DNA of 64,000 nt from Candidatus Bathyarchaeota archaeon A05DMB-2 (GCA_018475625.1 JAAKEZ010000007.1:62001-126000); one strand, 5' to 3'; positions 52,153 through 61,871 are shown, counted from the stretch's first letter. A program made the numbers and translations. Notes: generated by a model not told the origin, from the letters alone.

Positions 52153-52211
52153 GTTACCGCAACTCCCTTAGTCCAGTAGATGTAGATGAAACTATAAGAA
52201 TTCGATGAGTT

Positions 52212-52364
52212 GTGCGCTTCTTGCAGGTTATTCTCAAGAGCTATTCCGATTTGGTTTGCGGTACTGTTCCTTCTGGCGACGAAAAACAGTGCTTGTGGTG
52301 CCTAAACAAAGCCGAAGCCACAGGGCAAACATTGCATATTGAGTCATCAACTTTTGCCGTCTGA
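52212..52364 (+). CDS. Candidate 50-residue small protein with CxxC
   Basis: A GTG-started frame reads VRFLQVILKSYSDLVCGTVP, then SGDEKQCLWCLNKAEATGQT and a short tail. It has a CxxC within its middle and a further Cys. A TATA-like ACTATAAG lies at 52191-52198, close enough for a leaderless transcript. It has no ribosome site and no known family. Confidence 0.3.
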   Translation: MRFLQVILKSYSDLVCGTVPSGDEKQCLWCLNKAEATGQTLHIESSTFAV

Positions 52365-52425
52365 ACCCATTAAGTTAATATATTTTTAACTGAGTAATAT
52401 TCAAAAGCATGGAGGAAAAAAGGGT

Positions 52426-54285
52426 TTGATAGGTTACGCTGGAAGAATTCTTCATGTCAATTTGGACACGGGGAAAACCCGTGTTGAGCGCCTAAGCGAG
52501 GATTACGCTAAGAAGTACATCGGTGGAATCGGATTGGGCATGCGCTTGTGGCTTGACAACACGCGAGCAGGCGTTGACCCGTTAAGCCCTGAGAACACGC
52601 TTATCTTAGTGACTGGCCCAATATCTGGAACCATGTTTCCAACAGCTGGAAACGGACATGCTTTTGTGGCGAAGTCTCCTGAAACTTTCGGAGTTGGCGA
52701 AGCCGTCGCGCACGGCACTTTCGGGGCAGAGATGAAAAGGGCAGGTTATGACGCGGTTATTCTTCATGGCAAATCGGAAAAACCTGTTTACTTATGGATA
52801 GACGACGATTCCGTGCAACTGCTAAATGCAGCGCATCTTATGGGTAAATCGCCTTCTGAAACTGAAGAGGCGATAAAAGAAGAGCTTGGAGACTACTATA
52901 TCCGCGTTGCCTCTATAGGTTTGGCTGGAGAAAAACTTTCTCGGATAGCCTGCATAATAAACGAGAAAACTCGCGCTGCGGGAAGAACCGGGTTAGGCGC
53001 TGTCATGGGCTCAAAAAACCTCAAAGCAATCGCTGTCCGCGGAACACGCGACATAGTTCCAGCGAAGCCGGACGAGTTCATGGATATGGTAAAAGAGTTC
53101 CATGAGCGCATGAAAGGTCCAGCAACGCAGAAGTATAGGACGCTTGGCACACCAGAGAACGTGCTGGTTCACAACGCGTTGTATTGTATGCCTACGCGCA
53201 ACTATAACAACGCTCATTTCGAAGAGGCGGATAAAGTTAGCGGGGAAGTTTTGAACGAGAAGTTCGTGGCAAAAATCATAGGCTGCAGTTCTTGCGCCAT
53301 GCGTTGCGAACATGAAGTCGTAGTTCCTGAAGGACCTTACAAGGGAACGATGACGAGGATGGAATATGAGACGCTGTGGGCGCTGGGACCTTACTGCGGA
53401 ATTGGCAGACTTGACACAATAATTAAGGGAATGGAACTGTGCAACTATTACGGGATGGATGCCATCAGCGCTGGTGTCGTCGCTGGCTTCGCCATGGACT
53501 GCTACGAAAATGGGCTTTTGTCAAGACAGGATTTTGACGGTTTGGAAGCTCAGTTCGGCAGTTCAGAAACGCTTCTCTTGGTTCTTGAGAAGATGGGCAA
53601 GCGTGAAGGAATCGGCGACATTCTCACGGACGGCGTGCGGATTGCAGGTCAAAAAATAGGTAAGGGCGCTGAGAAACTGGCACAGCACATCAAAGGCTTG
53701 GAAGTCACTGGATATGATTTGCGTTGTCTCAAAACTGCGGCTTTGGGTTTCGCAGTTTCCTTCCGCGGTGCAGACCACAACAGGCATGGTGCTTACGCTT
53801 TCGACGTTAAGGGTAAGGTTGACCGGTTGAAGGCTGAGAAGGGCAGAGGCAAGATGGTCCGGGATTTGGAGGACACCTACGCCTTGATTGACTCGTTTAT
53901 TGTGTGCAAGTTTTCAAGAGGAACTTACTACAAGGAACTTGAGGACATGGCAAAACTCTACAGTCTGGTAACTGGCATCGAGATGACGGCTGAAGAGCTG
54001 AAACGGTCTGGTGAACGGATCAACACAATTGCTAGGCTTATCAACATCAGAGAAGGCTTCAGCAGGAAAGACGACACTTTGCCTTGGAAGGTCATGAACA
54101 TGCCGATTCCGGATGAGGGACCTGTGAAAGGTGCCTTTGTAAGCCAAGAGGAACTGGACTTGCTGTTGGACGACTATTACGAATCTCGAGGATGGAACGT
54201 TGAAGGTGTCCCAACCGCGGAGAAGCTTAACGAACTCGGCATGGAGGACCTAATTGGCATAGTTGAAGCGAAAAAGGAGGCGTAA
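52426..54285 (+). CDS. aor: Aldehyde:ferredoxin oxidoreductase (tungsten, AOR family)
   Basis: AORs oxidise aldehydes to acids and reduce ferredoxin at a bispterin-tungsten site. The 619-residue product has the AOR N-terminal domain: GYAGRILHVNLDTGKTRVE, YIGGIGLGMRLW and GPISGTMFPTAGNGHAF. The cluster motif is CSSCAMRC (about 286-293) with a later Cys in FIVCKFSRG. The family's pterin-contacting stretch KTRAAGRTGLGAVMGSKNLKA is present. It starts with TTG; GGAGG (52411-52415) lies 10 bases before. A ferredoxin-like gene follows 6 bases later. Confidence 0.93.
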   Translation: MIGYAGRILHVNLDTGKTRVERLSEDYAKKYIGGIGLGMRLWLDNTRAGVDPLSPENTLILVTGPISGTMFPTAGNGHAFVAKSPETFGVGEAVAHGTFGAEMKRAGYDAVILHGKSEKPVYLWIDDDSVQLLNAAHLMGKSPSETEEAIKEELGDYYIRVASIGLAGEKLSRIACIINEKTRAAGRTGLGAVMGSKNLKAIAVRGTRDIVPAKPDEFMDMVKEFHERMKGPATQKYRTLGTPENVLVHNALYCMPTRNYNNAHFEEADKVSGEVLNEKFVAKIIGCSSCAMRCEHEVVVPEGPYKGTMTRMEYETLWALGPYCGIGRLDTIIKGMELCNYYGMDAISAGVVAGFAMDCYENGLLSRQDFDGLEAQFGSSETLLLVLEKMGKREGIGDILTDGVRIAGQKIGKGAEKLAQHIKGLEVTGYDLRCLKTAALGFAVSFRGADHNRHGAYAFDVKGKVDRLKAEKGRGKMVRDLEDTYALIDSFIVCKFSRGTYYKELEDMAKLYSLVTGIEMTAEELKRSGERINTIARLINIREGFSRKDDTLPWKVMNMPIPDEGPVKGAFVSQEELDLLLDDYYESRGWNVEGVPTAEKLNELGMEDLIGIVEAKKEA

Positions 54286-54291
54286 ACAGGG

Positions 54292-54789
54292 ATGGTGAAG
54301 ATTCACGAGAGAAAGTTCGTTTCTGCCGATCCAGACAAGTGTGTAGGTTGCCAAATCTGCGAGTACGCTTGCTCTTGGACGAAGGAGAAAGCGTTTAACC
54401 CCATAAAGTCGCGGATACGAGTGGTACGTGTGAACCAACTAGCCAACATGGCGGTTACGTGCAGGCTCTGCGAAGAGCCAGCTTGCGTGGCTGCGTGTCC
54501 GCGTGACGCTCTGACACAGTCGGAAGAGACAGGAGCCATAATGATTGACGCAGATAAGTGCAACGGCTGCGGATGGTGTATTGAAGCCTGTGATTACGGC
54601 GCTATAATGCTGCATCCAGAAAACAAAACCGTCTACGTGTGCGACCTATGCAAGGATCAGGGTGAACCGCAATGCGTAAAATGGTGCCCCGAGGAAGCCT
54701 TGACGCTTGTCACGAGTGACGTGTTGGCGCAGAAAGCACGAATCGGCGCTGTAAAGAAGCTGTTCCAGGAAGCAAAAGCCCAGAAATAA
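54292..54789 (+). CDS. Four-cluster 4Fe-4S ferredoxin-type subunit (AOR partner)
   Basis: The 165-residue protein has four groups of cysteines. CVGCQICEYACSWTKEKAF and CRLCEEPACVAACPRDAL come first. CNGCGWCIEACDYGAI and CDLCKDQGEPQCVKWCP follow. They can bind four 4Fe-4S clusters, as in electron-transfer subunits near AOR or DMSO-reductase-like enzymes. It starts 6 bases after aor, so it likely takes electrons from AOR to other carriers. Confidence 0.88.
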   Translation: MVKIHERKFVSADPDKCVGCQICEYACSWTKEKAFNPIKSRIRVVRVNQLANMAVTCRLCEEPACVAACPRDALTQSEETGAIMIDADKCNGCGWCIEACDYGAIMLHPENKTVYVCDLCKDQGEPQCVKWCPEEALTLVTSDVLAQKARIGAVKKLFQEAKAQK

Positions 54790-54794
54790 GCCAC

Positions 54795-54812
54795 AGGGAA
54801 CTTTTGTTCCCT
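54795..54812 (+). terminator. Hairpin terminator after aor operon
   Basis: AGGGAAC (54795-54801), a TTTT loop, and GTTCCCT (54806-54812) form a perfect 7-base stem right after the ferredoxin stop at 54789. TTATTTAAAG follows at once. Confidence 0.6.
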
Positions 54813-54890
54813 TATTTAAAGACTATTTTGTGGTTCTGCGTGTGCTGTCTCGCGGTAGATGACTACCCCCCTCTTATTTAAGACACCAGT

Positions 54891-54983
54891 TTCCAACATG
54901 GTTTTAGCTGTGGAAATTGCGAATACGGACCTACCCTCTATAGGTTTCTGCATCGCCCCGCTATTAGGCTCCAAATATGCTGG
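54891..54983 (+). repeat. Dispersed intergenic repeat, copy 2
   Basis: Copy 2 reads TTCCAACATG at its left, then AATACGGAC, CCCTCTATAGGTTTCTGCAT and GCTATTAGGCTCCAAATATG. It matches copy 1 (reverse) and copy 3 over about 90 bases. It lacks an ORF of note. Confidence 0.75.
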
Positions 54984-55209
54984 TTGCTTTTGGTATAGAA
55001 ATGCTTTTCAGCAAGACTGACGATTTGTAGAATCGAAAGTTTAACTGACAAGCCGTTGCTTAAAAATGGTGCTTTCTGAAGTGTGATAGCAGAGCTACGC
55101 CCGATTTTTTCGTATTCGAAGTAGTACTATATGTGTCACGCTCTTATGTTTTAAGGCAGAATCAGCAGCGCCGTAAAATTATTTAAGTGCTCAATTGGTC
55201 AAGTTAATT

Positions 55210-55887
55210 ATGTTACGCATAGGTCACAGGGGCGCCAGAGCCTACGAGCCTGAAAACACCATCCGCAGCTTCAAAAAAGCCATAGAAATCGGTGTGGACG
55301 CGGTTGAGCTTGATGTGAGAAAAACCAAGGACGGGCAGCTCGTCGTCATCCATGACGCCGACGTGAAAAGAACCACGGACGGCAAGGGCTTGGTAAGTGA
55401 GTTAACGCTCGAGGAGATAAAGGCGCTTTCCACCGAGAAGGGCGAGAAGATACCCACGCTAAAGGAAGCCCTCGACTTCATAGACAAGAAAGTGAAAGTC
55501 CTCATAGAGTTGAAGGAGGCGGGCTTTGAAGAGGAAGTGCTCTCGCTTGTGCACGAAAACGGGCTGCAGAAAAACGTGGTAATAGTTTCTTTTCTGGAAG
55601 ATGCTCTGCGGAAGGTGCGGGAACTGGACAAGGACGTGGAGACGGGACTGATTTACGCGAAACACAAGAACCCACTGAAAGCCACGCTAGAACTGAAAGC
55701 ACAGTACCTCGTCGCCTTCTACAGGTTCATGCACACCGCCAACGTCCAGAAAGCGCATGAAAACGGCTTAAGAGTCATAGTGTGGACGGTGAACACGCCC
55801 GAAGAAGTGGCTGAGATGGTGAAAAAAGGTGTGGACGGCATAGCTAGCGATAAACCCGACATCCTAGTGCAGCAGAATGTACCGTAA
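55210..55887 (+). CDS. glpQ: Glycerophosphodiester phosphodiesterase
   Basis: The enzyme splits glycerophosphodiesters to glycerol-phosphate and an alcohol. The 225-residue protein shows IGHRGARAYEPENT with the catalytic His near its start. VDAVELDVRKTKDGQLVVIHD follows (Glu, Asp, His), then LIELKE and VWTVNTPEEV. All catalytic and metal residues are present. ATG at 55210 is used, as TATA lies about 27 bases upstream and leaderless mRNA is likely. An upstream TTG frame exists. Confidence 0.92.
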   Translation: MLRIGHRGARAYEPENTIRSFKKAIEIGVDAVELDVRKTKDGQLVVIHDADVKRTTDGKGLVSELTLEEIKALSTEKGEKIPTLKEALDFIDKKVKVLIELKEAGFEEEVLSLVHENGLQKNVVIVSFLEDALRKVRELDKDVETGLIYAKHKNPLKATLELKAQYLVAFYRFMHTANVQKAHENGLRVIVWTVNTPEEVAEMVKKGVDGIASDKPDILVQQNVP

Positions 55888-55929
55888 CCTCTATATTTCG
55901 CAATGGAACCTTCTCAAAAGAAGTTGTGC

Positions 55930-56004
55930 GGGCCCGTAGCTCAGTAAGGTTAGAGCGGCGGACTCTTAATCCGTAGGTCGCGGGTTCAATTCCCGTCGGG
56001 CCCG
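55930..56004 (+). tRNA. tRNA-Lys (CTT)
   Basis: The cloverleaf is complete. Acceptor GGGCCCG pairs CGGGCCC. The D arm is GCTC...GAGC, and the anticodon stem GCGGA/TCCGT has loop CTCTTAA (anticodon CTT). The T arm is GCGGG TTCAATT CCCGT, and the discriminator base is G. CC follows without A, so CCA is not fully encoded. There is no intron. It lies 42 bases after the phosphodiesterase gene. Confidence 0.97.
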
Positions 56005-56125
56005 CCTTCCCCAGTCACGAATTTATCCTGTTTGTCACAATCTTTATTCTCATTTTCAACAATCTATGTTCCAATTGACTTGCGCCCAAGGCACTTCGTG
56101 ATGCAAACTGAGATTATGGTTGATG

Positions 56126-57364
56126 CTAAAAAATATTCAAAAGTTTTAGAACAACAGCGATTGTGCTGATTGAGGAAATTAGGAACAGCATGCCCTTTCT
56201 TTTTGCGGTGAAGAAGCCTTGCTTATTCTCTTCTTCTTGAATTTCATATTCTTTGACTTCCTTTGTTTTGGTGTCAATCTGCACTCTGGCAGTTCCCTGT
56301 TGAAGCTTAATCTCCACAACGTCATTTTCACCCTCAGCGTACAGCCTAGTTGGAAAGTGACCTTGCTTGTAACCCAAGCGTGTCACAAAATCTGTTGCTA
56401 AATGTGTCACGTTTTCTGCTTTGAACTGGAAAATCTCTTCGAGTGGACGCGGATTAGGTGGATTAGGAGCGATGTTGTTCGCTTTTTCTTTAACTAATAG
56501 ATTCTCGGTTGAAGCTTTACTGGCTAAATTCGAAATGTAAGTCTCGTCGTGGACCTGCGGCTGCTCTGCATCAGTTCGAAAAAACTGTGCCTGTGCCGTT
56601 GCAAGAGCAGAAGTGTCTAAAGAATTCTCAAAGTCTTTGAATGGTTGCACATCAAACTTAATAACAGTCACCTCGCCGGTGATGCCGTTGATTAGTGCCG
56701 TAACACGTTTTCCGTCTTTTATGTTCTTATAAGTGAGCTCGTAAACAGGATTGTAAATTATCATGCGCTCGTTTATTTCAAAATTTTCCCTGACAATTTC
56801 TGCAACGTCGGAGGGTCTTTTGGCGATTCTTAAACGGAGAAAATTTATTTCTTCTTCTAACGAAATTTGTGGTTTTCTTAAATCGAAGTCCACTGGCTTA
56901 TTTTCTGGCTCGCTTTCAAATGGGGCGAAAAACAATTTGTCAGGTGAGACTTCCTGCAGTATTCTATCAAGAATTATGTACGTTTCGTTTTCGTAATGGG
57001 AATGCTCTTCGCCCACGAGTTTAATCACCTTGGCATCGTCCTCCAAGGACAGAGGCTCAGGTTTCAGCTTTTTACCATCAATAAAAATTTCTTGCGTTTT
57101 TTCCCCGACTTTTAGAGCGTAATTATGCTTCTTGCAGTAGTCGATAGAGTATTTTCCGCCTATCAAAATATAGGGTTCATAGTATTTGCTGAAAGCAACG
57201 AGCAGAATGTCTCTTGGCTTGGGTTTTAGGACGCTGGATCTGGAGAATAGGCTGGTTTTTATTTTTTCTCCTTGTGATTTTACCCTGTTCGCATCTAGTC
57301 TAGTTTTAAGAATAATAGTGCTTGTATCAACTATCTTTTGTGGCAAGATTTCATTTTCTGCCAT
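56126..57364 (-). CDS. Uncharacterised protein with C-terminal membrane anchor
   Basis: No family is recognised. The 412-residue product is soluble for most of its length and ends with one hydrophobic helix (GMLFLISSISTIAVVLKLLN) as a tail anchor. Two strand-rich regions resemble each other in style: IIYNPVYELTYKNIKDGKRV (about 220) and NDVVEIKLQQGTARVQIDTK (about 360). These recall PepSY-like beta sheets, but the likeness is weak. A proline-rich linker has PNPPNPRPLEE. The start ATG is at 57364. Confidence 0.75.
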   Translation of the reverse strand: MAENEILPQKIVDTSTIILKTRLDANRVKSQGEKIKTSLFSRSSVLKPKPRDILLVAFSKYYEPYILIGGKYSIDYCKKHNYALKVGEKTQEIFIDGKKLKPEPLSLEDDAKVIKLVGEEHSHYENETYIILDRILQEVSPDKLFFAPFESEPENKPVDFDLRKPQISLEEEINFLRLRIAKRPSDVAEIVRENFEINERMIIYNPVYELTYKNIKDGKRVTALINGITGEVTVIKFDVQPFKDFENSLDTSALATAQAQFFRTDAEQPQVHDETYISNLASKASTENLLVKEKANNIAPNPPNPRPLEEIFQFKAENVTHLATDFVTRLGYKQGHFPTRLYAEGENDVVEIKLQQGTARVQIDTKTKEVKEYEIQEEENKQGFFTAKRKGMLFLISSISTIAVVLKLLNIF

Positions 57365-57586
57365 TATTTCACTTGCCGTTAATTTTGTTTTTCTCGACTT
57401 AACTCTTGTGAATCAGCGCTCCACATTTAGCTCCAAAATTTATGTTGCTCTAGCCACTCTGCATTTTGCCTTCAGGTTCCTTCCTGTTAAGCAGAGGCTT
57501 TTCTAACGACGTTAGGAAACGAAAGATATTGGAAATGATTGCGGTTTTTCGAACCGTTGAACCCTATTTACGTTTAGTTTTCTGCT

Positions 57587-57892
57587 TCAAGTTTCTAAAG
57601 GGGCTTTCTCCAAGTTTTTTCCGGTTTTTATGCTGTTTCCATGTGGGAATGTGGGCACTGTGTACACGTCGGTGACTCCGTTAAGGTTCTTTACTTTTTT
57701 CTGGACGAACTCAAGCACCTCGGAACTGTTTTCAGCGTTGATCCACATACCGACATCCCATGATCCAAATATGTTTATGCTGTAGCATAGATCTACACCG
57801 GCAACTGGTTTTTCGTCTAGTTTCCTTATGTCGCTCAATGTGTCAACTATTTTTCCTGGGTTTAACTTCATCAGTACTAAATATTCTGGCAT
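57587..57892 (-). CDS. Stand-alone RAM (Lrp/AsnC ligand-binding) domain protein
   Basis: The 101-residue product is a single RAM-type alpha/beta domain: EYLVLMKLNPGKIVDTLSDI, AGVDLCYSINIFGSWDVGMWI and VLEFVQKKVKNLNGVTDVYT. No helix-turn-helix precedes it, so it is a DNA-free partner for Lrp proteins or a small-molecule sensor. GGAGGGA stands nine bases before the ATG at 57892. A longer frame to 57934 is not used. Confidence 0.85.
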   Translation of the reverse strand: MPEYLVLMKLNPGKIVDTLSDIRKLDEKPVAGVDLCYSINIFGSWDVGMWINAENSSEVLEFVQKKVKNLNGVTDVYTVPTFPHGNSIKTGKNLEKAPLET

Positions 57893-58029
57893 ACTGCTTT
57901 TTCCCTCCAATTTTTCTTTTATTGTGTTATGCAACGTCCAACTTAAATATTACGATTTACGAATACTGATTTAAAACGGACTTCAGAAACAGAAGCAAAC
58001 AAACCCAACAAGAAAAACAGCTAAAACAC

Positions 58030-58371
58030 CTATTTATCCTTACCAGACAGCCGAAGGAAACCAGGACAAGAATAATCGAATGTCCAAGTCTGAGAAAGCC
58101 AAATTGCCTTAAAACAGTCCTTATGATAGTAACCCCTCACGTTACCAAAAGAATCTTTGAGCGTGACTTCCTGACCAGCCTCTATTCGCTTACCACACGT
58201 ACCACAAACCAAGTCTTTCTGTTTCTCTGATTGCAGCTTCTTCAAAGTTTCACATTGCAACCTTAACTCAGAAACCTTGTTTTTCAGAGATTGAAGCATG
58301 ACCAAAGCAGCCTCAATTCTTTCCTTTCTTTCAATCGCACTGATGCGGCAATGAACATCATTTACACGCAT
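58030..58371 (-). CDS. Small coiled-coil zinc-ribbon-like protein
   Basis: The 113-residue product has a helical coiled coil (RKERIEAALVMLQSLKNKVS, then QCETLKKLQSEKQKDL). A treble-clef-like motif follows: CGTCGKRIEAGQEV and YYHKDCFKA, giving CxxC and HxxC ligands. It ends in a short basic tail. I do not recognise a family. The gene is alone on the minus strand before the chemoreceptor. Confidence 0.65.
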   Translation of the reverse strand: MRVNDVHCRISAIERKERIEAALVMLQSLKNKVSELRLQCETLKKLQSEKQKDLVCGTCGKRIEAGQEVTLKDSFGNVRGYYHKDCFKAIWLSQTWTFDYSCPGFLRLSGKDK

Positions 58372-58552
58372 TTTTCAGACCCATCTATCTGCTCAATGGA
58401 TGGACTACAAGAAATCTTCTAACTTAACTACATAATACTTTATTTCGCAAGCAGTAATATTTCAAAAACAAACGTGACAGTTGATTCACTCAACTTGATT
58501 CACGAAAATTTGTAACCTTTAAAGAGAAGGAGGATAGCGAAGGACAAAGGAG

Positions 58553-60061
58553 CTACTCTGCATGTTCACTTTCTACGGCTTTCTTTTCAAAGAAATTATT
58601 CAGCATCTGCGTGCGTTTTTCAATCAGTTTTTGAAGGTCATTTTGCAGTTTTTCCGCAATTCCAGCCATCTCTGTGGCTTCAGAAACGACTGATTCAGCT
58701 ATTTTTCCCACGTTATCTGTTTCTTCTATTATCCCTTTAGTTGCCATCTCAACGTTTGCTGCGTCAGCAACAACGCCAGAAGCAAGTACCGCAACACCTT
58801 CTGCGTCGGTGACAACCGTTCGCGTTGTTTTTGCCACGTTCTCTGCGGTTTCTGAAACAGCCCGTGCGATTTCCGCCATTTCTCCAGAAGCAGATGTCTG
58901 TTCCTCGACTGCTGAAGACGTTTCTTCAGAGGCTGATGAACTTTCTTCGGCGATACTTGCGACTTCTTCGATGGATCGTACCACAGAATTCAATGCGTCG
59001 AGTCCTTGCTCAACACTGTTGGTGAGTCTGCTGACTTTGCTGCTCATTTCGTCCAGTATTTTTGCTATTTCCTCTACTTCCTTGATTGCGCCAAGAACTA
59101 TGTTAGAGCCTTCTGACGCTCCTAATTGGGATTGTTGAGTAATTATGCTGGTTTGGGCACCTGCATCTTTTATGCTTTTTACAAGATTAATAGCCGACCC
59201 CGCAGCGACCTTTGATTGCCCAGCCAAGCCTTTGACAGCATCGGCAACCACAGCGAAGCCTCTGCCTGCTTCTCCAGCTCTAGCTGCTTCAATGGCTGCG
59301 TTTAAAGCAAGCATGTTTGTTTGACTGGCTATGTCAGAAACGGAATTAGCCATTTGTCCCACTTGGTCTATCGCGGTGACCATGGACGACACGGCTTCTG
59401 AAACTTTCCCGATGTTGGTTTTTATGCTTTCAATGGCTAAAAGTCCCCTCTGGGCTCTTTCATTGCTGTCTTTTGATTTTCTCAGCACTGCGTTGGTAAC
59501 CGTTGACGCTTCTCGCGCGATATTGCCTGCTGCATCCATGACATTTTTAAGAGCCTCCGTGCTTCTGGCAGCTTGTTGCGCAAGTTCGGCAAGTTTTTGC
59601 GCCCCGGACGAGACTTGCTGTGAAGCGGCGCTGACTTGTTGCATGCCTATAGCCATCTGGCTTGACACGTTTGATGCATGCTTGCCCATCTCAGCAACCT
59701 TCGTGACTGATTTAGTAGCTTCGTCCGCGCTGGTTGCCAATTTTGCGGCTACCTTGCCCACGTCCTTCGCTGTAGCAGAGACTTTGTTAACTATCTGAGT
59801 GGCGCCTGTGGTTAGCTCAGCAACTCTGACAGCTGATTTTTCTACAGTGAGAGCATAGTCGGCTGCTTTGGCTGCGCTCTGTATAAGGTAGTCCATGCTC
59901 TTGTACATGGCATCGCAACTTTCAATGTTTTCTTTGTGAAGCGTGATTATTTCTGCTTTCAGTTCTGCGTTTTCGTTGAGGAGGCGTTCGTTTTCTTTCT
60001 TGAGAAGTTTCAGCTGTTTTTCTAGTTCAGAGGTGTGTTTCTCTCGAGAGTCCTCAGCCAT
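58553..60061 (-). CDS. Soluble methyl-accepting chemotaxis protein
   Basis: This is a chemoreceptor signalling protein of 502 residues. It has no membrane segment. An N-terminal coiled coil ([20 protein letters not shown]) is followed by a long helical region. The MCP hairpin tip is [20 protein letters not shown] with [20 protein letters not shown] after it. [20 protein letters not shown] is the typical adaptation region. AGGAG stands about ten bases before the ATG at 60061; an in-frame upstream TTG is possible. It follows cheB on the same strand by about 190 bases. The signal it senses is unknown. Confidence 0.9.
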   Translation of the reverse strand: MAEDSREKHTSELEKQLKLLKKENERLLNENAELKAEIITLHKENIESCDAMYKSMDYLIQSAAKAADYALTVEKSAVRVAELTTGATQIVNKVSATAKDVGKVAAKLATSADEATKSVTKVAEMGKHASNVSSQMAIGMQQVSAASQQVSSGAQKLAELAQQAARSTEALKNVMDAAGNIAREASTVTNAVLRKSKDSNERAQRGLLAIESIKTNIGKVSEAVSSMVTAIDQVGQMANSVSDIASQTNMLALNAAIEAARAGEAGRGFAVVADAVKGLAGQSKVAAGSAINLVKSIKDAGAQTSIITQQSQLGASEGSNIVLGAIKEVEEIAKILDEMSSKVSRLTNSVEQGLDALNSVVRSIEEVASIAEESSSASEETSSAVEEQTSASGEMAEIARAVSETAENVAKTTRTVVTDAEGVAVLASGVVADAANVEMATKGIIEETDNVGKIAESVVSEATEMAGIAEKLQNDLQKLIEKRTQMLNNFFEKKAVESEHAE

Positions 60062-60251
60062 TTTTTGTTTACTCCTGTTTCGAATTTCTTTCAATTTTGT
60101 GTTTCACTTATATGTGAATTATGAAGTATGCATAATTAGGATAGATGATTATTGCTAACAAGTATTCTCAATCAAAATTTGACCAGATTTCGAAACTAAA
60201 CGCAACCAACTGGCTTAAAATCCAAGAAGTGCCCGCCCACCAAAGGTGAAG

Positions 60252-61274
60252 TTACTCTTCGCAAGCGTTCATTATCTTTTTCGGGATACATTCGAGAGGG
60301 GCGACACAATCAACGCAGCCTGTTTTAATAGCGGCATAAGGCATCCCAAACACAACGCAGGTTTTTCTGTCTTGAGCAATTGTCACTCCACCCTTCTTTT
60401 TTATGGCTTCAATTCCCTTGGCGCCATCTACGCCCATTCCAGTCAAAACTACGCCGATATTCTTAGATTCATAAGCTTCGGCGGCTGAAGCCATTAGCAC
60501 ATCTGCAGAGGGACGCACATAATTCACAGGTGCGTTCGCAGTGAGGCTGATTTTACCACTTTTTGTCACCTGCATGTGAAGACCACCTGGTGCAATTAGC
60601 GCGAGTCCTTCTTGAATGACATCGCCTTCTTCAGCCTCTTTCACTTTAAACTTGCATTCTTGGTTTAGTCCTTCAGCGAAGAGTCTAGTCATTCCTTTTT
60701 GCATGTGTTGTACGATCAAGATTGGCGGTGTGTTTTCTGGAATGTGTTTGAGGATGTAGGTTACGGCGGCTGGTCCTCCTGTTGAGGCGGCTATCGATAT
60801 GACCCTGTCGCTACCTTTTACTTTTGGCTGTTCAGTGATTTCCATCATGCGGGGTTTGACTTGTTGTACGTTTGCAGATGCGGCTGTTTTGATTTTTGTT
60901 ATAAGTTCAGTTTTGACGGAATCCATGTTTAATGAGATTGGTCCTGAAGGTTTTGGGACATAGTCGACTGCTCCCAACTCCAGGGCTTTTAGTGTCAGTT
61001 GGGCTTGTCTCTGGGTCAGGGCGCTTATCATAACGACTGGGAGGGGGGTTGTTTTCATGATTTTTTTGACTGCTGTTAATCCGTCCATTCGGGGCATTTC
61101 GATGTCGAGTGTTACGACGTCTGGGTGGAGATTTGCTATTTTTCGGAGGGCTTCTTCGCCGTCTCGCGCGGTTCCTATCACAGAGATTTGTGGGTCTGAC
61201 TGTAGCAGATCTGCGAGGATTTTCTGCATGAGTAGTGAGTCGTCGACAACGAGAATTTTGATTTGTCCCTTCAA
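60252..61274 (-). CDS. cheB: Chemotaxis response regulator methylesterase
   Basis: CheB removes methyl groups from chemoreceptors when phosphorylated. The 340-residue protein has a receiver domain with DD at 11-12 and the phospho-acceptor D57 in VTLDIEMPRMDG. After a linker the esterase has SIAASTGGPAAV (Ser), IVQHMQKGMTRLFAEGL (His) and LTGMGVDGAKGIE (Asp). The start is TTG at 61274. It follows cheW by 63 bases. Confidence 0.95.
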   Translation of the reverse strand: MKGQIKILVVDDSLLMQKILADLLQSDPQISVIGTARDGEEALRKIANLHPDVVTLDIEMPRMDGLTAVKKIMKTTPLPVVMISALTQRQAQLTLKALELGAVDYVPKPSGPISLNMDSVKTELITKIKTAASANVQQVKPRMMEITEQPKVKGSDRVISIAASTGGPAAVTYILKHIPENTPPILIVQHMQKGMTRLFAEGLNQECKFKVKEAEEGDVIQEGLALIAPGGLHMQVTKSGKISLTANAPVNYVRPSADVLMASAAEAYESKNIGVVLTGMGVDGAKGIEAIKKKGGVTIAQDRKTCVVFGMPYAAIKTGCVDCVAPLECIPKKIMNACEE

Positions 61275-61337
61275 TCTCCAGCACGTCTGTATTTAACCCG
61301 AGTTTTTAAAGAATTTAAGCTTAGCTTTTTTTGGAGG

Positions 61338-61871
61338 TTAGGTTGATGCTGTTTTTTGCGTGTTTTGTGTTTGGATTTGGAAGCCTTTGATGTTTTCTTT
61401 CACGTTGCCGGTATCATTTGATAAAACTTTAAGCATGTCCAGCAGGATTATGAGGTCGTTCCCGTGTTTTGCTACGCCAATTATGCCGTCTGATTGTTCT
61501 GTGATTAGGCTGTGCGTGTTTGTTTCTATATCTCTTTTCTGTAGTGTGAGGACTTCTATAACTTGATCGACGATAACACCAGCAGGGTGTTTGTCCTGAG
61601 TTATTATCATGATACTGTTGTCTTGTGTTCCTTGTTTGTCGTTGAGTCCCATGCGTTTTCGCAAGTCTATCACGGGGATAACTTCGCCGCGGAGGTTGGC
61701 CACTCCTTTGACGTAATGTGGGGCATATGGGACGGGTGTGGCACCTTCATAGTTTTTGACTTCCCGAACTTGGGTTACATCTACACCATAGAACACGTTG
61801 TTTATTGCGAATGTTAGCAACTTGATTTCTTCGTGCGCGGCTTGGTTGTCTGTGTCTGGCGTTATGGTCAC
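61338..61871 (-). CDS. cheW: Chemotaxis coupling protein CheW
   Basis: CheW links chemoreceptors to CheA. The 177-residue product has LLTFAINNVFYGVDVTQVRE, PYAPHYVKGVANLRGEVIPV, DLRKRMG and VIVDQVIEVLTL, typical of CheW. It starts with GTG (AGGTG). It is the first gene of a minus-strand group cheW-cheB-mcp. No cheA, cheY, cheR or archaellum gene is seen here. Confidence 0.92.
   Translation of the reverse strand: MTITPDTDNQAAHEEIKLLTFAINNVFYGVDVTQVREVKNYEGATPVPYAPHYVKGVANLRGEVIPVIDLRKRMGLNDKQGTQDNSIMIITQDKHPAGVIVDQVIEVLTLQKRDIETNTHSLITEQSDGIIGVAKHGNDLIILLDMLKVLSNDTGNVKENIKGFQIQTQNTQKTAST

Larger units (their letters stand above)
54790..55209. other. Intergenic stretch with dispersed repeat copy 2
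   Basis: There is no gene. It holds the hairpin terminator, an inverted AT motif pair (54807-54822 and 54867-54882), copy 2 of the dispersed repeat, and a TATA-like ATTATTTAAG (55177-55186) that serves the following gene. Confidence 0.6.
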
